From positions 18,072,485 to 18,136,484 of the forward strand of contig NC_135562.1 in NCBI RefSeq assembly GCF_964340395.1: a stretch of DNA of 64,000 nucleotides. Direction: 5' to 3'. The DNA is from Glandiceps talaboti. Lineage: Eukaryota; Hemichordata; Enteropneusta; Spengelidae. The position numbers were made by a program, and so were the translations under genes. Positions 26,165 to 39,267 of the stretch are shown piece after piece (positions within the stretch are counted from its first letter, which is position 1; each line of letters starts with the position of its first letter). The notes below the pieces were generated by a model. It did no database searches, was not told the origin of the DNA, and saw only the letters and a list, made by a program, of their open reading frames with translations.

Positions 26165-26352
26165 TTAAAGTAAGAAGAGTGTCGTTCAGTTTGACTCTAC
26201 TGAACAATGCAGGTTTTCCCCGGGTACTCTGGTTTCTTCCTGCATTAACACTGAACCCATGAGGGATGGCCCTCACTGGACTTCTTGGGAGACAAGTGTT
26301 TATATACTTAGAAGAACTATCCAGTATAAATAAAGATTATTATTACTATTAT
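26165..26352 (+). mobile_element. Non-LTR retrotransposon 3' end fragment
   Basis: Non-coding 3' region with TGCAGGTTTTCCCCGGGTAC, CTCTGGTTTCTTCCTGCATT and AACACTGAACCC. It ends GTATAAATAAAGATTATTAT, an AATAAA followed by a short ATT repeat. This layout is characteristic of LINE/CR1-type 3' ends in invertebrates. No reverse transcriptase coding remains. Confidence 0.65.
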
Positions 26353-27229
26353 TAATCTCCATAACTGACAAACTACATGTATATAGAAAGCTAAACTTAT
26401 ATGTATGTAGCAATGTCACCTTGATAAACACTCATTTTCTGGGAAAACGATTACTTATCTATCATGGAAATCTCTTTGACAGATGAGATATGTCTAGCTG
26501 AACTTTCTGTCAATGTCACATTGACAATCAACTCGCTCGTTTTCTGAGAAACCATGAAGCAATAACACTTTGGGCTAAAAGACTGCAATTTTGTTATCTG
26601 TATTGCTCTGGAAGTGCATTGTACTTCGGACATGTGCTTGATATCCCAGTGTCACTTAATAGGACTTGGCAGATAAGAATGAAATCTGTGTGCAGTGGAA
26701 TGTGAAAGGGTGCAGTCAGATAGGATACAGGAGGACTAAGTAGTTTACAACTCCCAGCTGTCTATTCTGACGTCATCATCGTGTTTCTCTCTGGCGTTAT
26801 CGTGTACTGAGATGAAAAAAGCATACGCAACTCATCAAAAGTTTCATGAAAATATGAGAAATGCAGACATCCTCTTCTAAATGAATAATGATATTGGGTT
26901 AAATTGGCAAAATCAATATAAACTGAGCAGAAAAATTCAATTTGTGACAAATTGAAGATTTTTGTGTGAAAATTAGATACATTGGCATCTTCATCTGAAC
27001 AAGGAATAATACATGTAGCAGTGTTGCAAAATCATAAACTGATCAGGGAAAACAAATCAATGAAGACACATTAATGATTGCTGTTCTTGTTCAAACCTTT
27101 TTTGCGGTTTTGCAAATGGTCTTAAAGTTGTTTCAACATTTCAACATCATGTGTTTTGCATTTCTACATGTCCTACTATATTTACAGTGTTTCTCATGAT
27201 TTTTCAAAGATTTTTATTTTTTCCTTTAC
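26353..27229. other. Spacer with a local duplication
   Basis: Two related blocks (AATGTCACCTTGATAAACACTCATTTTCTG and AATGTCACATTGACAATCAACTCGC...TTTTCTG) are about 100 bp apart at 26412-26550. Neither open frame at 26451-26633 nor 26762-26950 is supported. Confidence 0.5.
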
Positions 27230-27447
27230 TTCAAAATTGACATCATCTTAAAGACAATGTAAAACTGTTCTTCCAATCTTTAATGGCTGTACATCTGATG
27301 GTAAGAAACCAATAACAAATAGACCATATGGAAAAAAAAATAGAAAACATAACTAACTGAACTAGACGCTCACACAAAAATACCTACCCCACCTATTCTA
27401 AAATTGAACATAATCGGAACCACACAATTTTTTTTTATAAGCCTAAC
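27230..27447 (-). mobile_element. AGGCCTAA-ended element, partial copy
   Basis: About 215 bp matching the 3' half (as read here) of the copies at 42511-42886 and 44754-45141: CTTCCAATCTTTAATGGCTG, TACCCCACCTATTCTAAAAT and GGAACCACACAATTTTTTTT. The other end is missing. Confidence 0.85.
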
Positions 27448-29734
<2,287 letters not shown>

Positions 29735-30080
29735 TACATTCTCAGTTTGTGTGTGTACATAGAGTAGTGACATCATCAGTTTGTGCACATGTATTTACCT
29801 ACAGTACAGTGACATCTGTGTGTGTGTACCAATAAAGTAGTGACGTCAGTTTGCGTGTGCATGTACCTAGAGTACACTGACAATGTGTGGTATCATCATT
29901 TTGTGTGGAGCAGGGTACACTGTCTAATAGTGCAATCTAACAAGTAAAATATTCTGCTGAACTTTGAGAAATCATACAGCTTCACACAAAATATTGTTCT
30001 TCAAAGTGCCCATTGTACAGTGACCTCACCAGTTTGCGTATATGTATATACCCACACTGCAATGACATCATCATTCAGAG
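29735..30080. repeat. Degenerate tandem repeat of about 60-65 bp
   Basis: Recurring TCAGTTTGTGTGTGTACATA, GAGTAGTGACATCATCA and ACCTAGAGTACACTGACA-like blocks, about five units, the last ones interrupted. Confidence 0.75.
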
Positions 30081-31073
30081 TTTGGCAGGCAAGTGCTTTA
30101 TCCAATTGTAGACCAGTAATTTTATGCGATATCATAAGTTGTCATTTTTTTATCGCTGCATATAAAAAGATATTCTTGTAAGTGCATGTCTTTAAAACCT
30201 GTGTATCAACCATAAACCATATGTCATTTTATTATTTGTTTTATTTCATTACTTTGTTTTTATCGTCAACTTTGACGAAAGCAAACCATTTGACTGTTGA
30301 GTAAAAGCTAAAATCAATAAAAATTTCAGGTTTTATTGATTCCAATTCTTCATATAAAAATGTGTGGCAAACAGCTGCATGGTTTCCCAATTATCAAGTC
30401 CAATATTTTTGGCAGATTTTTACTTCAGAGTTTTCTTACAGAAAGGTGGGCTTATTTATAAGCAGATAAAGTTAATGACTTCAGGCAGAACACTTGATAT
30501 TTGAAAAATTCATTTTCCTTTATTCATTTATTCAATTATTTACTTATTTATTTATTTATTTTTTATTTATTTTTTTAAATTCAAATATTGAATTTTATTT
30601 TCATTTTTTTTTTGGTGGAAGGGGGGGGGCGTGGTGTTCAAATAATTTGATCGAGGAAAATTTTAATATTATATTTAATGTTTCCCTTTTGATAATCAGA
30701 GTGCAGTGTCTTCTTTGATTTACAACTTTTCAAAGAGAATCACTTCTACTAATCGTGCAAGAAAAGTAAGTCTATCTAGCTGTCAGTCTCACACTTCTTT
30801 TATTCTGCAAGAAATCTCTCTCTCTCTCTCTCTCCTTCTCTTTCTCTCCATCTTGACAACATATAAAAGGTCTGTTCTATATATTTTTCTTTAGAAATAA
30901 TGTCAGCGTACCAATAATAGCTAGATGAACATGAAATATTATTGTGTGTAGATACACTTTCACTGTGTAGATACACTGTCTATGTCACTGGTTCTGCTGT
31001 GTTTGAAAATGTGAGTGAAAATTTTCAAAATTGCCATTACGTTCCATGATTTTTCTTTGATATTACTGGTACA
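30081..31073. other. Spacer with (TTTA)n and (CT)n tracts
   Basis: A TTTA/ATTT-rich tract lies at about 30520-30612, a G-run at about 30620-30629, and a short CT tract at about 30813-30847. No gene seen. Confidence 0.55.
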
Positions 31074-31167
31074 GGTATACTTGTGACCTAAGGGTTGTCA
31101 CTACTCGTCTAGCGACTTGTAAGTTGCAGTGGTGTGACAAAGCCCCCTTAGGTCACTTGTATTTTCC
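31074..31167. mobile_element. Small palindromic element, copy 1
   Basis: The left arm GTATACTTGTGACCTAAGGG pairs with the right arm CCCCTTAGGTCACTTGTATT. The inner part (GTCACTACTCGTC...GACTTGTAAGTTG) is shared with the related hairpin at 34926-35010. Confidence 0.75.
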
Positions 31168-31730
31168 TTGGCTGAACGACGACAAAGATTGGGGAATGGC
31201 ATCTATTAATACGTAGAAGTGAGCCCTGTACTTATTACATTTAAGTACTTCTTGCACAATTCAAAATGACTTCTAAGTAGAGTGAAAAACGAATTCATTC
31301 TCAACTCGTCTATCGTTTGACATTGGTAGACACGCTTTATGAGCCTCACAATCACCCAATTCAAAATTCAATTTAGTGTAAACTATCAGTGAAATGCAAA
31401 CATAATGAAAGTCGGAAACTGATTCTGATTTCAACGCACCACATACTCCCTCTTGAAATTGGAAATAGATTAAACTGTTCTACTAGGCCTGACCTGGATT
31501 TCTGTTGCCATGGTGACCATCACACCACATTGAGTAGTGTGTTAGTTTAAACACATATGTTGCTAACCTCAGCCATAGCAACAAAAGATGCAGGAAATAA
31601 ATTTGATAAATTTACATAATCAAGCTGAATGGAGAAAAGTCTTGAAAAGTGACAAGCTATACGTATGAAGGAACGGTATACGGTCACTGATTTCTAAATT
31701 TGCAATTAATCATTTCCACTTTTTTTTAGA
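31168..31730. other. Spacer; X-box-like site
   Basis: GTTGCCATGGTGAC at 31504-31517 is an X-box-like palindrome. No gene seen. Confidence 0.5.
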
Positions 31731-31972
31731 CAGTTTGACACATCATAGCCTTATTTGATAGTGCTAGCACTGCCATTATATACAGTTTGACACATCATAG
31801 CCTTATTTGATAGTGCTAGCACTGCCATTATATACAGTTTGACACATCATAGCCTTATTTGATAGTGCTAGCACTGCCATTATATACAGTTTGACACATT
31901 GAAGACTTTGATAGTGCTAGCATTGTGGACTTTGACGACACATCATAGACTTTGATAGAGCTAGCACTCTGC
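31731..31972. repeat. 52-bp tandem repeat
   Basis: Three consecutive identical 52-bp units start at 31731, 31783 and 31835 (CAGTTTGACACATCATAGCC ...). A fourth, diverged, starts at 31887, with decayed copies to about 31972. Identity of the first three indicates recent expansion. Confidence 0.96.
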
Positions 31973-32082
31973 CAATATCAATAGACACAGATTGGAAGGG
32001 TAAAAGATTAATTGGAAGGGAAAATGGTAAATTTAGCAGTTTTGATAGTTAAAATCCCTGCACGTTATACTTTAGTTCACTA

Positions 32083-32216
32083 TATATACGTGTGGGCTAG
32101 TTTTCTATGATTCTCTCTCCGCACAGAGTCAATGGAATGGAATGTTGTGCTAGAGGAAGCCATTGACTATATACGGTGGAAATCATAAGAGATCATAGAA
32201 AACAAGCCCACATATA
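32083..32216. mobile_element. Fold-back element of about 130 bp
   Basis: The outer arms GTGTGGGCTAGTTTTCTATGA and TCATAGAAAACAAGCCCAC pair, and so do the inner arms AGAGTCAATGG and CCATTGACT. Confidence 0.8.
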
Positions 32217-32577
32217 ACATGTAGTTCTAGGCTTACAAATAAGATGCTAGGCTATCATCATCCCATACATTTTACATTCATGTACAGCGATCTGATGTCA
32301 GTTCGGATAGCGAAATAGCGCAGTAACTTTAGTCCTACACGTCTACAGGTAAGGCTAGTAGAATTGATGCAAATGTGTATCAATATATAATTTAAATGTC
32401 TAATTATAAATTCGACCAATCACACTCTATGGTGGAATGCCATTCAAGACCAACGTAACTGAAGATTCAGAGTAGATGAGTAGGAAGAACCAAAATTCAA
32501 AATATGAAAATGTCAGTTAGGTTAGCGGAATAGTGTAGTAGCGTTACACATCTACAGCTACATGTAGACTATGAATA
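32217..32577. other. Spacer with a direct duplication
   Basis: GTCAGTTCGGATAGCGAAAT ... CTACACGTCTACAG at about 32296-32348 recurs, diverged, as GTCAGTTAGGTTAGCGGAAT ... TACACATCTACAG at about 32512-32563. Confidence 0.55.
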
Positions 32578-32931
32578 TTAAAGTGGCCATATGGATGAGA
32601 ATTTGGTATTTATTTTGGATTTTTATTTGATAAAACAGCTTCACTATGTTTTTCTACTTGAAAAAATAATGCGAAAGAACATATACCAAGTCCATGTTCA
32701 TAACTTAATGCATTGCAAAATGATGCAAAAAGCGTAAAAAGTTTGTTATTGTACGTACAATAACAAACATTTTACACATTGTTTAATGTTTTGCCGTTTA
32801 TTGAGATGTGAACATGGACTTGGTATATGTTGTTTCGCATTATTTTTTCAAGTAGAAAAACACAGTGAAGCTGTTTTATCAAACAAAAATCCGAAATAAA
32901 TACCAAATTCTCATCCATATGGCCACTTTAA
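32578..32931. mobile_element. Palindromic MITE, GGCCACTTTA family, copy B (most complete)
   Basis: 354 bp, end-to-end palindrome. It begins TTAAAGTGGCCATATGGATG and ends CCATATGGCCACTTTAA, with the centre TTATTGTACGTACAATAACA near 32745-32764. This is the best preserved of five copies and can serve as the family reference. The whole length would fold into one long hairpin. No coding frame. Confidence 0.92.
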
Positions 32932-33070
32932 TAATAATGATAATGTTGGTTTTTAATATAGCGTTTTCCAGTTCTGTTCTCAAAGCGCTTTACAATTATT
33001 CTGTGACAAGACGTACAACACTATTCAAAGTTTTAATGTCCTCAAGGCTTATTCTTCACACTCATTTAGT
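32932..33070 (-). mobile_element. Non-LTR element 3' tail, minus strand
   Basis: Read on the minus strand it ends GTAAAGCGCTTTGAGAAC ... AACGCTATATTAAAAACCAAC and then an (ATT)n tail, a standard LINE/SINE 3' terminus. It abuts the right end of the MITE at 32931, so one inserted next to or into the other. Confidence 0.65.
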
Positions 33071-33859
33071 TTGACCCGTAAGAATAAAAAAAAAATTCTT
33101 ATTTTCATTCACAACTTTATCTTATCAAACTTCCCCAGTATCATTTCACAAACCAACCCTTAAGATATAATAAAAACATCTTAAAATTTAATCAAGATCT
33201 CAGCATCATATTTTGGAGTCGACGCTAAATTTATCATAGATTTCGTGAAAATGAAAAAAAATGCATGTAATAACGGATTTAGCTTAAAACGATACACATC
33301 TTTTATCTTCTCACTTAATTACTTTTTATCCGATGTATGGGAAAGCAAGTAAAGGAAGACATGTTTTCCAGGAATTCCTGCTAGCTGTCCTGTACAATTC
33401 TATCCAACTACCTCATCAATGTCAAAGATTAGCTTGTATGACTTTTGACAAATTTGTAATTAAATTTCACGCCACGTCATCTTTTACACAATTGAAACTA
33501 GTACATGTATTGTTCAGTGATTCAGCTAAAATCTGCCCACATTTTAGGCCCAAATGTTCATCCCTGCAGTGACATATTTTAGTACATGCACATATCCAAG
33601 ACTACATGTATATCAATGTGTTATGAACAATTAAAACACTTATGACTGTCATGCACATATGAATATTAACCATTACATTTCTCTATCAACCAAAAGTTTA
33701 CACTTTCGTATAAACCTTAGTATTTTTTTGTGTTTTTTTGTTAACTATAGTAACTGTAGTTTACTAGTTTGTTTTAGCACCAAAAAATACTTATTGCAGA
33801 AAATCCAATGAAGAAATGTAGTTTTCTTGACAGACGCAATAACGTTTCTATTCTATTTT
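33071..33859. other. Spacer, no feature seen
   Basis: A 79-codon frame at 33333-33572 has no support beyond being open. Nothing else recognised. Confidence 0.5.
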
Positions 33860-34450
33860 ATTCTATACAGCAGTGCAAGTACCAAGACTGTCATGGACAA
33901 CTAAACACTGACATCACAGCAGTATATCACTGCAGTACAAGTATCTATAAACACACTGCATATGTAGACTGTCGTCAACAGATATGTAACATATCACTGC
34001 AATATTACACTGCAATGCAAATACAAAGACAGTCATCAACAGCTAAAACGCTCATCACCGCAGTATCATAGACTGCAGCAGTGTATTTTACCAAGACTGT
34101 CATGGACAACGAAAACACTCACTATTAAATATAGACTATAAGATATTATGATGTACGTGTTGTTCAACCCATACGCCTGTGAGTGGTAGCTATAGCTGCA
34201 GATGGCATGGCACGAATGTCGATCAAATGTCATATCTTGCAGACCATGATCATCACTACAGTGAGTGTCATATACTATAGAGCAAGTACACAGACTTAAT
34301 AGCTGTCAAGGACAGCAAAAAAAAACGTTATCACTGCAGTGTTCTTAGACATGACTACATGTACTGCATGCAGTGCAAATTGGAAGACTGACTTAATATG
34401 GACAACTAAATACTGAATATGATGAGCCTGCAGTGCACATACCAACACTT
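33860..34450. repeat. Degenerate tandem repeat of about 75-100 bp
   Basis: Recurring blocks of CACTGCAGTGCAAGTACCAAGACTGTCATGGACAAC-type sequence (for example near 33870, 34010, 34085 and 34370), separated by TAAACACTGACATCAC-like linkers. Units are strongly diverged. Confidence 0.75.
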
Positions 34451-34925
34451 GTCATTCAAACCATACAATAATATCCGGCTACTGCCAATCTTGTTTAAAA
34501 GAACATCATTTGGATGTTTTAACATACTGCCAACAGCCGTTGGAATGTGGATGCATCAAGTTACAAATTATGAAAGCTATGCCAATACGTGTGTCCTTGA
34601 TAATTGATAGGGCAAATCACAGCATACCAACAACTGTGTGTGTTATTCCACTGATATGACTGATGGGCAAAAATATAACATTTCCGATAACCCAGAACAT
34701 AGATTTCCCCAATATTTTACTTCTTTCACATTCCAGTTCAGATAAATGAGTGGCTTAAGGGGGCCAATACAGGGCAATATGAGCAACAAAATCAAGGGGC
34801 CTTAAGTTGTTGTTAAAAATTTGAGTTGAGGAGTGTCCCTATCATAAGTACAATTTCTAAGCTAAATGAAAAAGAAATATCAATTAATAGTTAAATAATA
34901 TTCCTACATATTTTTCTTCATTCAG
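34451..34925. other. Spacer, no feature seen
   Basis: No gene or repeat supported. Confidence 0.5.
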
Positions 34926-35010
34926 CCAAGGTATATATACAAGTGACCAAAGGGGCCTTGTCACTACGAGTCACAAGTTGTGACAAAACCCTTAAGTCAT
35001 GAGAATTTTC
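34926..35010. mobile_element. Small palindromic element, copy 2
   Basis: Related to 31074-31167 in the outer arm (AAGGTATATATACAAGTGAC) and the inner TCACTACGAGTCACAAGTTG. The right arm (AACCCTTAAGTCATGAGAATT) is more diverged. Confidence 0.65.
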
Positions 35011-35269
35011 TCACTGAGTGAAGAAAAATATTGGAGGAAAATACAATTAGTATACATCGACCTCAAACATAATCTATAAAACACTGGGAAAAATAATCGC
35101 ATTATGGAACCAGTGAGATCATGGGATCGTTGGGACGTAGCAAGGCCATAATCCATATTTTCTGTTCAATGACAATAACTTGGTTTGTGCATGTAATATG
35201 TAATAATACCTGCACAAGCAAAAGTTTACGAAGTGTTGAGATAACAGCAAATGTTCACTAGCTGTTTTG

Positions 35270-35725
35270 ATTCATCTTAATTACTTCTGGCATTGTAGAA
35301 TAGTGACGTAAATAATTTTCAGGGTCTGACACCACACAAGGGCGTTAATATTGTACGCACAGCTGCATGGAAAAACATGGGTCATTCCTATAACTCCTTT
35401 AGGCTGTGCCTGTTGGAAGAAGCTACAAATGTAATAACAGCAGTTTTGACTTGTCCTAATTTCAGGCACTGCAGAACGAGTTATCTACTAAATAATTTTC
35501 AGTGCCAGCCACCGAGAACGTTAAATATTTCTCAATGCATACACACACACACACACACATTGACAGACATATGGGTCATTCTTATAGCCCCCTCTGGGCT
35601 GTGCCCATTAGGATCCAATAATGACAGTTTTCAGCGTTCATCATAATTTCTGGAATGGCAGAACTAGTGACATAAATCATTTTATGTGCCAGCCACCGAG
35701 GGCGTTAATATTTCACGACAAAATG
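35270..35725. repeat. About 180-bp tandem repeat, three copies
   Basis: Three diverged units each carry TAATTTCTGGCANTG.AGAA, ATAATTTTCAGTGCCAGCCACCGAG-type, GGGCGTTAATATT and TGGGTCATTCCTATA. The second contains an (AC)n run at about 35540-35560. Open frames at 35281-35469 and 35377-35646 fall inside the repeat. Confidence 0.88.
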
Positions 35726-36120
35726 AAGAGCGTAATGTCACAAATGAAGACTTGCAGCTAAATAATATAAATTACTTCTAATTATATACACAAGTAACAG
35801 TTTATTAAACTCCTTAGGACTACAACTTTTAATATATATGCAAATTAAACATTTTGCTATGAGCAAATTCGTTCAAACAGAAATATTTCTAATAACCATG
35901 ACATTTTGATTTTATGATTTCGTTCATTTCTTCACAACCGTGAAATTTGATTTATGAAATGTCAGTGGTGAAGACCATTACCCCATTACATGCGAATGTT
36001 TACATTTTACCTCTGCCATTGGGTGATTCACATTATAGTTTATTATCGCAATGGTGATGGCATCACAAACTTTGTTTCTGAGCATAAATTTACATGATTT
36101 ACGCCCAAAGACGTTTTCCA
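35726..36120. other. Spacer, no feature seen
   Basis: No gene or repeat supported. Confidence 0.5.
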
Positions 36121-36342
36121 CATGTGACCCCTGACATCATGCAAATAAGCCATACATGACCCCTGACATCATGTAAATAAGCCACACATGACCCCCAACA
36201 TCATGCAAATAAGCCATACATGACCCCTGACATCATGTAAATAAGCCACACATGACCCCCAACATCATGCAAATAAGCAAGACATGACCCCTGACATCAT
36301 GGAAGTAAGCCATACATGACCCCTGACATCATGCAAATAAGT
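36121..36342. repeat. 32-bp tandem repeat with dimeric higher-order pattern
   Basis: Seven head-to-tail units of CATGACCCCTGACATCATGC plus AAATAAGCCATA, with no spacers. Units 2-3 and 4-5 form a repeated 64-bp dimer: GTAAATAAGCCACA alternates with CCCAACATCATGC. It is not a CRISPR array, because no unique spacers separate the units. Confidence 0.96.
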
Positions 36343-36548
36343 GAAATGCAATGTGGTGGTCAAAATTTTGGATGGATAAGAGTGTGTACTGATCGCGACA
36401 CGACTCGGTGTGTTTGCCAACAAACAAAAGGTACCTCACCCAGATGTGTGTACATCTGACGACCTCTAAACTTGAAGATAAGAAATCAATTTTCAATGTT
36501 CTCAAAATATCATAAAATTTCGTTCGGTAGAGACTGATATTTTGAAAG
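36343..36548. other. Spacer left of the 4.4-kb inverted-end interval
   Basis: No feature recognised. AGGTACCTCACCCAG at about 36430 partly resembles the inverted end at 36549. Confidence 0.5.
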
Positions 36549-36960
36549 GTACCCTCACCAAACTGGAGGGCTAAATAAGCTCTCGGATAGCTATCCGATA
36601 GCTCTCAAAACTGAATTTTGGTGAAAAATAAGCTTTCGATAGCTATCACAGCTATTGAAGGCTAAGCTGAACAGTCATTGATGGCTAAGTGAACAAGATG
36701 TGAAGGCTAACCCAAACCTTCATAGCTATCACAGCCATTGACTGGTAGACTGTGAAGGCTAAGTCAGAGGGCTAAGGTAAAAATTAAGCCTCCGATAGCT
36801 ATCACAGCTATTGAAGGCTCATTGAGAAAGATGTGAAGGCTAAACCCCCTTATCCTTCGAAGCTATCACAGCCTTCGATGGGTAAGGTAACAAGTTGTGA
36901 AGGCTAAAACAGGCATCCACATAATAGCTATCAGAAATATTAACAGCCATATGTGAGTAA
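36549..36960. repeat. Left sub-terminal cluster: GATAGCTATC / GAAGGCTAA repeats
   Basis: Begins with GTACCCTCACCAAAC at 36549-36563, then about six copies of ATAGCTATC spaced 60-80 bp apart. Each is typically followed by ACAGCYATTG and GTGAAGGCTAA. The end sequence is the inverted complement of 40941-40955. Frames at 36840-37060 are read across this cluster and are not considered genes. Confidence 0.85.
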
Positions 36961-37060
36961 AGTAAAAAGCAAGCCATCGACAGAGGCATGAAGAAACATT
37001 GACTGATATAAAGCTCTGGATAGAACTTGAAGTTGCGAGTTGTTGGCACTTAAAGTGCAA

Positions 37061-37194
37061 TTACCAATTTGTACAAAAGTCCAGCCTTGTCAATATGACA
37101 GTAAAGAAGTCATTATTAATAATTACCAACAGAATTTGAATTTTAAACCCATGTATTTTCATAAATTGGACTAATGAGTTGTGATTCATCTAGT
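37061..37194. other. Spacer, no feature seen
   Basis: AT-rich; nothing recognised. Confidence 0.5.
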
Positions 37195-37490
37195 GTAATG
37201 TAAGTGTTTCTCAAAAAAATAAAAAAAATAAAAAAGGAACTACAAGCTATACCCTCCCGCCTATAAAAAATCTTATAATCTTAAAAAATGTTAAAAAATA
37301 AAAATAAAATGGAACAAGTTAAAATAAAATGTTAAAAAATAAAAATAAAATGGAACTACATGCTACCCCCCCCCCCCCCAACGCCTGTAAAACAATCTTC
37401 TAGTCTTAAAAAAATAAAATAAAATAAAATAAAAATAAAATGGAACTACAAGGTAACCCCCCCCCCCCCCCCCCCCCTTTAGAGCAATCT
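37195..37490. repeat. About 90-bp triplicate with A-rich and C-run segments
   Basis: Three units of TGGAACTACAAGCTACCCCC, CGCCTGTAAAA.AATCTTCTAGTCTTAAAAAA and AAAATAAAATAAAA. C-runs of 14 and about 22 bases lie at about 37366-37379 and 37456-37477. Copy length varies mainly in these runs. Confidence 0.88.
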
Positions 37491-38059
37491 TCTAGAGTCT
37501 CAGCATTTTGCCATGGACTAGAAGTAGAAGCTTGAAGACATTCATGCGTTTCGCTTGATCAGTGTTGCTTTTGCTTGATCACTGCGCTCATAAAACCAAA
37601 TTATTCGCAACAGGCATCATTTTAATACGGTGTAAGTTCTCCGTGAAGGCTGTCATAATGAACATGCGTACGGTGGATGAGCAGAGGAGTTTACATTTAA
37701 CAAACAACCAAACTGGTCATTGACCGTTAAGCTTATGTAACATGTGTAAAGAGAGGGAAGTTTGGTTGACCAAAGTAGATCTCTTAGGAAATGACATGCC
37801 TATAGCAGCAACCTTAAAATGTGAATTCCCTGTCAAGTAACTCGATAACAGCGGGAAATACGTGTTTATTTCTGAATTTTACGACGGGATTGTGGTGTTC
37901 CACTCGCCAAAGTGACCAAGTAAGTAATATTTACTCAGTATTGCATGCCTTGTGCAGTCGAGAAATCCATGATTAACTGCTTTATTTTTTTCTTAGCCTT
38001 AATGTAGAATTACTTTGTCACTGTCTAAATTTACTGAACCTTTTCTGAGATTTCCTTTC
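37491..38059 (+). promoter_or_regulatory. Possible upstream region and 5' exon of the BEN-like gene
   Basis: Less repetitive stretch upstream of the first recognised BEN exon. A good donor (GACCAA then GTAAGTAATA) lies at 37919/37920, so a 5' untranslated exon ending at 37919 is plausible. The frame that would join exon 38471 is open only back to about 37820 and contains no ATG, so this exon would be non-coding. No TATA element was identified. Confidence 0.3.
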
Positions 38060-38255
38060 ACTGATTGCCATGAACAGCACACTAGATCCTAGCTCTTGAA
38101 ATATGCACTCTGAGAACTCCGACACATGGACTGAGATGTGTCAAATATGGCAGTGAATGCATACTTTTTCTGTATTTTATTTACTTATCTTTGTATGCTT
38201 TACCATGCTTGCTAAAGCATGATGTTACGCAATAAAGATTGATTGATTGTAATAC
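38060..38255 (+). mobile_element. Probable non-LTR element 3' end (ATTG tail)
   Basis: Ends CAATAAAGATTGATTGATTG at about 38230-38249, a tail form typical of CR1/L2-type retrotransposons, preceded by TTTACTTATCTTTGTATGC. There is no coding remnant. It lies in the intron or upstream region of the BEN-like gene. Confidence 0.5.
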
Positions 38256-38470
38256 TTTAAGTTTTTACACTCTTTATGGAACGGTGTTACGATGGCCTAT
38301 GTAATATTTTTTGTGCAATATTAGTTGTGTTTTCTCTAAGCTTAGAATAGAATAGAACAATCAATTATAGTCTGACATGTATGAAAGTAACACTTCATTG
38401 TAGAAGACACTGAACAAATTGTATGTCGAGTTGTAACTGGCACTATAATTTTGTCTGTTTATCTCCACAG

Positions 38471-38597
38471 GGTACAAAGTCCATGAGACCACTTGTGATT
38501 CTAACAGAACACCCTGTTGAGTATAGTGATGTAAAAGTTAGTTCTGTTGGTCTGTTCGATGCAGAAAATAATGCTGCTAAAGCTAAGGATTATCGTG
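38471..38597 (+). CDS. BEN-like domain gene, exon with N-terminal part of the domain
   Basis: Exon bounded by the acceptor TTTATCTCCACAG and the donor GTGAGTTG. The open frame gives GTKSMRPLVILTEHPVEYSD, VKVSSVGLFDAENN and AAKAKDYR and leaves one G (phase 1). The first methionine is residue 5, so translation may start here, giving a small BEN-only protein of about 98 residues; earlier coding exons may instead exist upstream. Joined to the next exon, the region before LMNSVLGLVFT looks like the start of a BEN domain, a DNA- and protein-interaction module found in chromatin regulators such as BEND proteins, NACC and BANP. The domain call rests on my reading of the pattern, without a search. Confidence 0.65.
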
Positions 38598-39127
38598 GTG
38601 AGTTGATTTTAATAATAACTTGTGTGGTCACCATACATGAGTGGGACAAATAACACATTTGTAAGTGACTGATGAATTTCTAACAAACCTTTAACAGTGT
38701 TAATCTTGCTGCATCATAGCAAAATAATTCTTGATAAACAGTGAACATTAAACAAGTAGAGATGGGTGGGGTGGGGGGTTGAGTATGAAATTCTTTGTAT
38801 CTTCTCCTTTTACATGTTATATGTAAACAATGTGAATGATTTAACATTAAGAGTTGATTTTTTGAGCAAACTACTTCAATGCCAACTCCTCATTTAGGTA
38901 GATTGTGCTGAAAGTTGGAGTGTATAACCACAATCTTGGTGTGTATTGTGAAATTAACGGTTTTGTCGATGACAAGTTATATGTTTAACCTCAAATTTAA
39001 ACATGAATCCTTCTTTATTATGGAAGAATTCTGGGAGAGTCTGTGTTGACACATTAAGATGTGATTTAAAAAGTGTATTACTGCCTGAGGTTTCATATAT
39101 CTTGCATGTATTTTCAATATATTTCAG

Positions 39128-39267
39128 GATCGCTCATGAATTCTGTTCTTGGCCTTGTTTTTACAAGGCAAGAACTAATGAATAGCTGTGGTGTCTGGGT
39201 TTAAGGAGAGGCAAGGAGCAGCACAACTTACCTGTCCTAGCTGTTCATAATATTGATACAGTCAGAG
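39128..39267 (+). pseudogene. BEN-like domain gene, middle exon with a one-base frame break
   Basis: Exon with acceptor TTTTCAATATATTTCAG and donor CAGAG then GTATGTTA. Entered in phase 1 from exon 38471-38597 it reads GSLMNSVLGLVFTRQELMNS then CGVWV and stops at a TAA (39202-39204). One base over, the rest is open to the donor as GLRRGKEQHNLPVLAVHNID then TVR, in the phase that fits the last exon. Length is 140 nt; 141 would keep phase. One missing base in the GGG run at 39197-39199 explains the break. The VFTREEL-like segment and the later Leu-Pro-X-Leu-Ala-X-X-X-Ile block are the two conserved parts of BEN domains. It is either an assembly or sequencing indel or true inactivation. Skipping this exon would keep the frame (both junctions are phase 1). 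Confidence 0.65.

Noticed and set aside
36121-36342. CRISPR-like regular repeats
   Set aside because: Units are contiguous with no unique spacers, and the context is eukaryotic; it is a minisatellite.
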